DNA from: Crocinitomicaceae bacterium TMED114
GTDB taxonomy: Bacteria > Bacteroidota > Bacteroidia > Flavobacteriales_D > Sanyastnellaceae
Length of the DNA stretch: 64,000 nt
Direction of reading: 5' to 3'
Assembly: GCA_002172485.2 (NCBI GenBank)
Contig: NHFP02000005.1
Span: 4,402-68,401, forward strand
Part shown: in pieces, positions 58,351 to 64,000 of the stretch
Position numbering within the stretch: the first letter of the stretch is position 1
Layout: each line of letters starts with the position of its first letter
Notes under the pieces: generated by a model
Databases searched by the model: none
Seen by the model: the letters and a program-made list of their open reading frames with translations, nothing else
Told to the model about the DNA's origin: nothing
Position numbers and translations under genes: made by a program

Positions 58351-60726
58351 ATGCTCTGGCGATGTTCGGTGTTGGTCTGCTTGCTCGTTCACACGATGTT
58401 CCTCCAGGCCCAATCGGTTCAGCTCAACGGCTACGTTCAGGATGCGGCCAGTGGTGAAATGCTGCCCGGGGCCACCCTGTGGTGCGCTGCGGAGGCCGTC
58501 GGGGCAGGGACCAATGCCTTTGGGTTTTATTCCCTCGCCCTGCCGCCGGGCAAGCAGACGCTGACCGTATCGTACATCGGATACACCGCCCAGACACTGG
58601 AGGTGGATCTGACCACCGATACCCGACTCGACGTCTCCCTCCAGTCCGGCGTGGCCCTGCAGGAGGCGGTGGTGCGCAGTGATGGGGAGCGCATCGAGGA
58701 CGCGGTCCAGATGTCGCGGGTCGAAATTCCGATGGAGCAGGTGCGCAAGCTGCCGGCCATCGGCGGGGAAGTGGACTTGCTCAAGACGCTCCAGCTCATG
58801 CCCGGTGTGCAGTCCGGTGGGGAAGGCACCTCCGGTTTGTACGTCCGGGGTGGCAGTCCCGACCAGAACTTGATTGTGCTTGATGGAGTGCCGCTGTACA
58901 GCGTGAGCCACCTGTTCGGTTTCTTCTCGGTGTTCAATGCGGATGCGGTCAAGAAGATGTCGATCACCAAGGGCGGCTTCCCGGCCCGGTTTGGTGGGCG
59001 CCTCTCCTCCGTGGTGGAGGTGCAGATGAAGGACGGCAACCTGCGCGAAACCCACGGTACGGTCAACGTCTCCCTGCTGGCTTCCAAGCTCATGATCGAG
59101 GGGCCCATTGTCAAGGACAAGGCGTCCTTCATGATCAGTGGGCGTCGCACCTACCTCGACCTCCTGACCCGCCCCATCATCAACGCCGCCAACAAGCAGG
59201 ACCCCAGCATCCAGACCAAGCCGCGGTATTTCTTCCACGACCTCAACGGCAAGCTCAATTGGCGCATCGGCGAGCGGGACCGGGTGTACCTCAGCTTGTT
59301 TGACGGCACGGACGACTTCGGATTCGAGTCCACTGAGAACCTCGGAGCCAGCAACTCGTTCATCGACTTCGGTCTCGATTGGCGCAACCGGGTGGCCGCC
59401 TTGCGTTGGAACCACGAGTGGGGACCGAAGTTGTTTTCCAACGTTACCCTCACCCGGAGCCAATACGAGTTCAACACGGGCGTGGAGTTCCGCGAGTCGT
59501 TTGAGGCCATCGGCGACACCAACACCTCCCGGCTGGCGAGCCTCTACCAGAGCGGCATCGTAGACCTCGGGGCGCGGATGGATTTCCTCTACGCGCTCAA
59601 CAACCGCCACAGCCTGCGCTTTGGGGCCAACGTTACGCTGCACACCTTCAACCCTGGGGCCACCACCTTTCAGGCGGAGTTCGAGGGCAACCTCAGCGCC
59701 ATCGATACGACCATCGGGTCGGAGGAGGTGGGGTCTGACGAGCATTTCCTCTTCATCGAGGACGAGATGCGGTTGCACCCCAATCTCAAGGCCAACGTGG
59801 GATTGCATGCGGCTTTGCTCCGCGTCAACGGAACGGACTTCGCCTCGCTACAGCCGCGGGCCTCCTTGAATTACCGCCTGCCCGACGGCAGCGCCATCAA
59901 GGCGTCCTATGCGCGGATGAACCAGTTCGTCCACCTCTTGACCAACGAAGGATTGGCGCTTCCGACCGACCTCTGGGTCCCGGCCACCGACCGGGTCACG
60001 CCGCAGACCAGCCAGCAGTGGGCCCTCGGTTGGGCCAAAACGTACGGGGGCGTCGAGTGCAGCATCGAGGCCTACCACAAGGCCATGACGGGCCTGCTCA
60101 GCTACCGGGAGGGGGCCAGTTTTGCCAACACATTCAACGCGTCGTGGGAAGACCAAGTGACGCAAGGGGTGGGGGATGCCTACGGGTTTGAATTTCTCCT
60201 CCAGAAGAAGCAGGGCCAGACCACGGGTTGGCTGGGATACACGCTCAGCTGGGCCACCCGTCAATTCGACGAGATCAACAGCGGCAACCCGTTTCCGTAT
60301 ACCTATGACCGCCGCCACGACGCCTCGGTGGTTGTGATGCACACGTTCTCGGACCGGGTGGACCTGTCGGCCACGTGGGTCTACGGAACCGGACGGGCCC
60401 TGACCCTGCCCGAATCGGTGTTCCGGACCTTTGCACCGGTCGATTTCACGGGCACCAACCCCGAGCTCAACGGCACCACGGTCGAGGTTCCGGGCGAGAA
60501 GAACAGCTACCGCCAAAGCCCGTATCACCGGGCGGATGTGGCACTCACGATTCGAAAGCAGAAGCAACGCTACCTGCGCTCCACCATCATCAGCGTCTAC
60601 AACGTCTACAACAACATGAACCCATTCTTTTCCTTGGTGGAACAGAACGTGGATGGCTCTAGGGTCATTCGCGAGTACGGCATTTTCCCCATCATTCCCT
60701 CCATCGCATGGCGCATCGAATTCTGA
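58351..60726 (+). CDS. TonB-dependent receptor with carboxypeptidase-regulatory-like N-terminal domain
   Basis: Outer-membrane active transporter of 791 residues. After the signal peptide (WRCSVLVCLLVHTMFLQAQ) comes a CarboxypepD-regulatory-like domain (about 22-105, VQDAASGEMLPGATLWC and YIGYTAQTLEVDL), then the plug domain (about 130-240, GTSGLYVRGGSPDQNLIVLD and GVPLYSVSHLFGFFSVFN), then the barrel. It is shorter than typical SusC (about 1,000) and has no SusD neighbour; the next gene is a DUF4249 lipoprotein overlapping by 19 bases. Receptors of this DUF4249-linked type are common in Bacteroidota, with unknown ligands. The surrounding glycosidases suggest an oligosaccharide, but this is inference. 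Confidence 0.92.
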   Translation: MLWRCSVLVCLLVHTMFLQAQSVQLNGYVQDAASGEMLPGATLWCAAEAVGAGTNAFGFYSLALPPGKQTLTVSYIGYTAQTLEVDLTTDTRLDVSLQSGVALQEAVVRSDGERIEDAVQMSRVEIPMEQVRKLPAIGGEVDLLKTLQLMPGVQSGGEGTSGLYVRGGSPDQNLIVLDGVPLYSVSHLFGFFSVFNADAVKKMSITKGGFPARFGGRLSSVVEVQMKDGNLRETHGTVNVSLLASKLMIEGPIVKDKASFMISGRRTYLDLLTRPIINAANKQDPSIQTKPRYFFHDLNGKLNWRIGERDRVYLSLFDGTDDFGFESTENLGASNSFIDFGLDWRNRVAALRWNHEWGPKLFSNVTLTRSQYEFNTGVEFRESFEAIGDTNTSRLASLYQSGIVDLGARMDFLYALNNRHSLRFGANVTLHTFNPGATTFQAEFEGNLSAIDTTIGSEEVGSDEHFLFIEDEMRLHPNLKANVGLHAALLRVNGTDFASLQPRASLNYRLPDGSAIKASYARMNQFVHLLTNEGLALPTDLWVPATDRVTPQTSQQWALGWAKTYGGVECSIEAYHKAMTGLLSYREGASFANTFNASWEDQVTQGVGDAYGFEFLLQKKQGQTTGWLGYTLSWATRQFDEINSGNPFPYTYDRRHDASVVVMHTFSDRVDLSATWVYGTGRALTLPESVFRTFAPVDFTGTNPELNGTTVEVPGEKNSYRQSPYHRADVALTIRKQKQRYLRSTIISVYNVYNNMNPFFSLVEQNVDGSRVIREYGIFPIIPSIAWRIEF

Positions 60727-61679
60727 ACGTGTTCCGTCCCATTGGCCTCGGCTGTGCGGTGCTGGTCTCCCTGGTCGGGTGTGAGAAGCTGTCCGAAGGA
60801 GTGGTCCGGGAAATCCAGTTCCCTGAGCACACGCCGGAGCTGGCGGTGACCTTCCTCGCCCGGCCGCAAGCGGACTCCCTGGTGGCCCGAACCCATGCTT
60901 CAGCAGGGATTCTCGATTCCACTGGAAGCCAGAAGATCAAGGAAGCCGAGTACACGCTGACCCACATGTCCGGCACCACAGTGTCCTGGGGCGGACAGGA
61001 CGATTGGGTGCAGCACCGGGGCCACGCCCTGATTGATGTGGACCTGGAGTTGGGAACGTGGACCCTCACGGTGGAGGCGCCAGGCTACGAGACGGCCACC
61101 GCCGTTCAAACCTTTCCGCCGGTCATCGATTCTGTGGGCAGCTATGCATACGCTGCAGAGTGGTTTGTGGTGGATTCGACCTTCTCGTGGGACCCCTACT
61201 GGAACTATGGATTCCGGTCGTTTGAATTCAACTTGACCCTGCCGGACCGGGTGGGTGTCGATGACTTCTTTTTGCTGCGGTCGGCCCAGAGGGATTTCGA
61301 CGATGAGGAGTCCTGGGAATCGGGCCAGGTCATCTGGTTGGAATCGCTCATTGAAGACGATCCCCGGATGGAGTGGAACGAATCGCTCAACGGTTTTCTT
61401 ATCCAGGATGTGCCGGGGGCGCAGGCCTTGGAATCCTTGCCGTTCGAAGTGCAGCAGGAGATTTGGGGAGAGGACCTGGAGGAAGCCCTGGAGTCAGCCC
61501 CACGCCTGGAGCTGGTGGCCTTGTCGCCGGAGATGGTACTCTTTTACCGCCGGCTGGATGAGATCCGCAATGGCGAGGGCGGCTTGTTCTTTTCAGAACC
61601 GATTTTGGCCTACAGCAATGTGAGCAGCGGGTACGGCTGTTTCGGGCTGTATACCTCCACGGCGATCGACTTGGATTGA
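60708..61679 (+). CDS. DUF4249 family lipoprotein
   Basis: The 323-residue protein has a lipoprotein signal (about 11-25, LGCAVLVSLVGC). The N-terminal Ig-like part (PELAVTFLARPQADSLVART, KIKEAEYTLTHMSGTTVSW) and the middle SFEFNLTLPDRVGVDDFFLL follow the DUF4249 pattern. These lipoproteins regularly accompany TonB-dependent receptors and may act as surface partners in place of SusD. The start overlaps the receptor gene by 19 bases, so the two are co-transcribed. Confidence 0.85.
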   Translation: MAHRILNVFRPIGLGCAVLVSLVGCEKLSEGVVREIQFPEHTPELAVTFLARPQADSLVARTHASAGILDSTGSQKIKEAEYTLTHMSGTTVSWGGQDDWVQHRGHALIDVDLELGTWTLTVEAPGYETATAVQTFPPVIDSVGSYAYAAEWFVVDSTFSWDPYWNYGFRSFEFNLTLPDRVGVDDFFLLRSAQRDFDDEESWESGQVIWLESLIEDDPRMEWNESLNGFLIQDVPGAQALESLPFEVQQEIWGEDLEEALESAPRLELVALSPEMVLFYRRLDEIRNGEGGLFFSEPILAYSNVSSGYGCFGLYTSTAIDLD

Positions 61680-61698
61680 GGACCGCGTCCCCTGGGGC

Positions 61699-62895
61699 TC
61701 ATTGGAACACGCGGACATAGTCCACGGCCATGAACTGCGGGAACGCGGTGGTGGCGTCGGGGTAGCCGGGCCACTGTCCGCCCACCGCGATGTTCAGGAT
61801 GAAGAAGAAGGGGTTGTCGAAGGGGTAGGGTTGGCTTCCGGTCACGGCGTTGTCGACCGAGTAGAAAGGCTGGTCGTCGAGCAGCCAGGTGATGCCGCTC
61901 GGGGTCCAATCGATGGAGAAGACGTGGAACTCGTCGGAGAAGGTCTCGGTCCACGGAATGCTCGTGCCACCACCGGTGTAGTTGTGTTGGGTCCAATCCG
62001 CTCCATAGTGGACGGTGCCGTGGACGGTGTTCGGTGAGCTGCCGATGAGCTCCATGATGTCCATCTCGCCGCAGGCGGGCCACCCGGAGGTGGGGAAGTT
62101 GGCGCCGAGCATCCATATGGCCGGCCAGATGCCCTGTCCCTTAGGCAGAATGGCGCGGACGTCGATGCGCCCGTATTGGAATTCCTGGAGCCCGATGGAT
62201 TTCATGCGGGCAGAGGTGTAGTGGGTGCCTTCATCGCGGGCGACGATGAACAGGTGCCCGTCGTCGACGTAGGAGTTCTCGCTGTTGCTGGTGTAATTCT
62301 GCAATTCCTGATTGCCCCACCCGTTGGCCCCGAGGTCGTAGGTCCAGTTGGACAGGTCGATGGAGCCGGCGTCGAACTCGTCCGACCAGACCAGCGTCTT
62401 GCCCGGGTAGCTTGAGGCGGACATGTAGCCACCGCCAGAGATGGGGAAGAGGGAGTCGTCGTTGCGGATGGTGCTAATGGCTTCCTGGATGCCCCCGGCG
62501 AAGGTGGCGTTGGACGACCCCGTGAGGACCACGCGGAACTCCTCGTCCTCCTCCATGTAGTCGTCCACCACGATGTCCACGAAAATGGAGGCGGTTGCGG
62601 TGCCGGCCGGAATCACCAAGGAATCGGCCACCGGGATGTAGTCCTCGCCTTCGAGTGCGGTGAGTTCCCGTGTCTCGTAGTGTACCATGATGTCCCGACT
62701 GGTGCTCTGGTTGAGCACAATGGGGAATTCGAAGGTGCTGTTGGCTTCGGTTTCATCCTTGCTGATGTCGATGGGGAATCGGATTTCCGGCACCACGTGA
62801 GGGTCTTCCTCCGGGCGACATTGGGTGGACAAGATGACCAGGGCACTCATGAACAGGAGCGTGGGCATCGGCTTGAGAACAGGCAGGCAAGGCAT
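61699..62895 (-). CDS. GH16 endo-beta-glucanase (laminarinase-like) lipoprotein with Calx-beta domain
   Basis: The 398-residue protein has a lipoprotein signal (TLLFMSALVILSTQC, lipid Cys26). Residues 35-147 form a Calx-beta-like domain (EGEDYIPVADSLVIPAGTAT, EEDEEFRVVLTG). Residues 160-398 are GH16: LVWSDEFDAGSIDLSNWTYD, GRIDVRAILPKGQGIWPAIW, and ACGEMDIMELIG with the ExDxxE catalytic motif (Glu277 nucleophile, Glu282 acid/base), then HVFSIDWTPSGITWLLD. This is the bacterial beta-1,3(4)-glucanase subgroup, typical for laminarin. ATG 62895 was chosen because of the lipobox. Confidence 0.93.
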   Translation of the reverse strand: MPCLPVLKPMPTLLFMSALVILSTQCRPEEDPHVVPEIRFPIDISKDETEANSTFEFPIVLNQSTSRDIMVHYETRELTALEGEDYIPVADSLVIPAGTATASIFVDIVVDDYMEEDEEFRVVLTGSSNATFAGGIQEAISTIRNDDSLFPISGGGYMSASSYPGKTLVWSDEFDAGSIDLSNWTYDLGANGWGNQELQNYTSNSENSYVDDGHLFIVARDEGTHYTSARMKSIGLQEFQYGRIDVRAILPKGQGIWPAIWMLGANFPTSGWPACGEMDIMELIGSSPNTVHGTVHYGADWTQHNYTGGGTSIPWTETFSDEFHVFSIDWTPSGITWLLDDQPFYSVDNAVTGSQPYPFDNPFFFILNIAVGGQWPGYPDATTAFPQFMAVDYVRVFQ

Positions 62896-63023
62896 GGCGT
62901 GAAAATACGCGACCTGAAGCGGCTTTGAGGGCGCTCTCCGCGCCCCATCCCCCTTGATGCGCGGTCCGAACTGACCACCGCGTTTCACCGGACGCTTCAC
63001 GACCGCTGAGCCGAGGGATGGTG

Positions 63024-63030
63024 TATTTTG
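63024..63030 (+). promoter_or_regulatory. Promoter-like element before the GH5-type gene
   Basis: TATTTTG (TAnnTTG form) is followed by six bases (CACACC) and the ATG at 63037. Confidence 0.4.
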
Positions 63031-63036
63031 CACACC

Positions 63037-64000
63037 ATGTGCCATAATGAACTGCGTGGGGTCCGTGCTGGACTCCTGTTTCTCGCCTTGCTTGCCGGCT
63101 GGATTCCTGTTGAAGCCCATCTGGTGACGTTCCGGGTTCTCATGCCCGATCCGGCGATGGAGGCCGTGGTGGAAGTCAACGGCGAGGTCCACGCCATGGA
63201 CAACGGCCGTTGGGGCGCCAAGGTCGCCACGGTCTGGGTCGAGGAGGCCACAGCCGAGTTCCGGTTTGGGACCCCTGCGGGACCGCAGGGCACGGCATGG
63301 GAGAATGCGGCCAGCGACTGCTTTGACAACGGCCTGCGCACGACAGAGGTGGAGGGCAATACCGCGCTGGATGCAGTCTGCTTTGATGCTTGCGCCCGGT
63401 GCGCAGGGTGCGCCGATCCGCTGTCTCCGAACTACAACCCGCTGGCCGATCCAGCCTCGCCGTCCGCCTTGTGTGCGGTGGCCCCCGGCGCCGGCTGCAC
63501 CTACCCGGAAGCGGTGAACTTCAGCTCAGTTGCACGTTGGGAAGATGGGAGCTGCACCTTTGAATTGGCCGATCTGAGTTGCCCGGACCACGATGGAGAC
63601 GGCCTGATCGGGGTGGGGGACATGTTGGTCCAATTGGCCGCCTTTGGTCAGGCGTGCTCACCACCGCCGCCGCCCTTTGCCAACGGCCCGCGCCTGTCCA
63701 CCAGCGGTGGCAGCATCGTCAACGAGAGCGGTGAAAACGTCCTGCTCCGCGGCATGGGCCTCGGCGGATGGATGGTCCAGGAGGGCTACATGCTCCAGAC
63801 GGCCGGTTTTGCCAATCCCCAGCACGAGATCCGCGCCATCATCACTCAGCTCATCGGCGAGGAGGCCACGCAGGACTTTTACGACGCCTGGTTGCAGAAC
63901 CATTGCACCAAGGCCGACATCGATGCGATGAAGGAGATGGGCTTCAATTCGGTTCGCTTGCCCATGCACTACAACCTGTTCACCCTGCCCATCGAGGAGG
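63037..64000 (+). CDS. Secreted GH5-like glycosidase with N-terminal dockerin-like module, cut by window end
   Basis: The readable part is 321 residues, with a signal peptide (about 1-27, VRAGLLFLALLAGWIPVEA). Residues 28-207 are the module shared with the GH3 protein: VTFRVLMPDPAMEAVVEVNG, then GCADPLSPNYNPLA with GCTYPEAVNF and EDGSCTF, then SCPDHDGDGLIGVGDMLVQL and AAFGQAC. A Pro-rich linker (SPPPPPF) leads to the catalytic domain, which starts VLLRGMGLGGWMVQEGYML, the GH5 opening, and later has MKEMGFNSVRLPMHYNLF with the conserved Arg. The acid/base and nucleophile Glu lie beyond the window, so the GH5 subfamily is open. Confidence 0.85.
   Translation, partial: MCHNELRGVRAGLLFLALLAGWIPVEAHLVTFRVLMPDPAMEAVVEVNGEVHAMDNGRWGAKVATVWVEEATAEFRFGTPAGPQGTAWENAASDCFDNGLRTTEVEGNTALDAVCFDACARCAGCADPLSPNYNPLADPASPSALCAVAPGAGCTYPEAVNFSSVARWEDGSCTFELADLSCPDHDGDGLIGVGDMLVQLAAFGQACSPPPPPFANGPRLSTSGGSIVNESGENVLLRGMGLGGWMVQEGYMLQTAGFANPQHEIRAIITQLIGEEATQDFYDAWLQNHCTKADIDAMKEMGFNSVRLPMHYNLFTLPIEE

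Overview
The window looks like chromosomal DNA of a high-GC member of the Bacteroidota, probably a flavobacterial or cryomorpha-like lineage; the rank below phylum is a guess. The evidence is type IX secretion (T9SS) sorting tails on several secreted proteins, a gliding-motility-type C-terminal domain, a FISUMP protein, DUF5606, DUF4159, DUF2490, DUF3089 and DUF4249 genes, a TonB-dependent receptor with a carboxypeptidase-like N-terminal domain, a fused SecDF, and the Bacteroidota promoter element TAnnTTTG in front of many genes.

Layout. Positions 1-3.3 kb (minus strand) hold housekeeping genes: an RluA-type pseudouridine synthase cut by the window edge, panB, an AlkB-like dioxygenase, a CaCA exchanger and a TatA-type protein. 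Positions 3.3-7.6 kb encode two cell-surface proteins with a related C-terminal domain, one of them built from five SdrD-type repeats. secDF follows at 7.9-10.8 kb, then a DUF4159 gene. From 17.7 to 11.6 kb runs a tightly overlapped minus-strand operon: acyl-CoA synthetase, PAP2 phosphatase, CrcB, PafA-like phosphatase, M61 peptidase. From 17.8 to 24.2 kb the plus strand carries an HsdR-N protein, DUF5606, 3-hydroxyacyl-CoA dehydrogenase, holA, hemE and two OmpA-type proteins. From 24.2 to 34.4 kb lie an MFS transporter, lhgO, a large lectin/gliding-CTD protein, a TonB-like protein, a saccharopine-dehydrogenase-like enzyme, a DUF3089 lipoprotein and a T9SS substrate.

At 34.5 kb is ssrA (tmRNA) with a readable tag frame. 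The next 5.5 kb (about 34.9-40.4 kb) is visibly richer in A+T and holds small or unfamiliar genes, including a two-gene cassette of tiny membrane proteins present twice in direct orientation. It resembles an accessory island beside ssrA, although no integrase or att repeat was found.

The right part (42-64 kb) is dominated by beta-glucan degradation genes: a GH144/glucoamylase-like enzyme, GH30, GH3, a TonB-dependent receptor with a DUF4249 lipoprotein, GH16, and a GH5-like enzyme cut by the window end. GH3 and GH5 share almost the same N-terminal module: a beta-sandwich-like part, a Cys-rich part, and a dockerin-like DxDGDG segment. GH144 carries a similar segment at its C-terminus. This shared non-catalytic module is the most interesting feature. 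The genes suggest surface hydrolysis of a laminarin-like or beta-1,2/1,3/1,6-glucan and TonB-driven uptake without a recognisable SusD.
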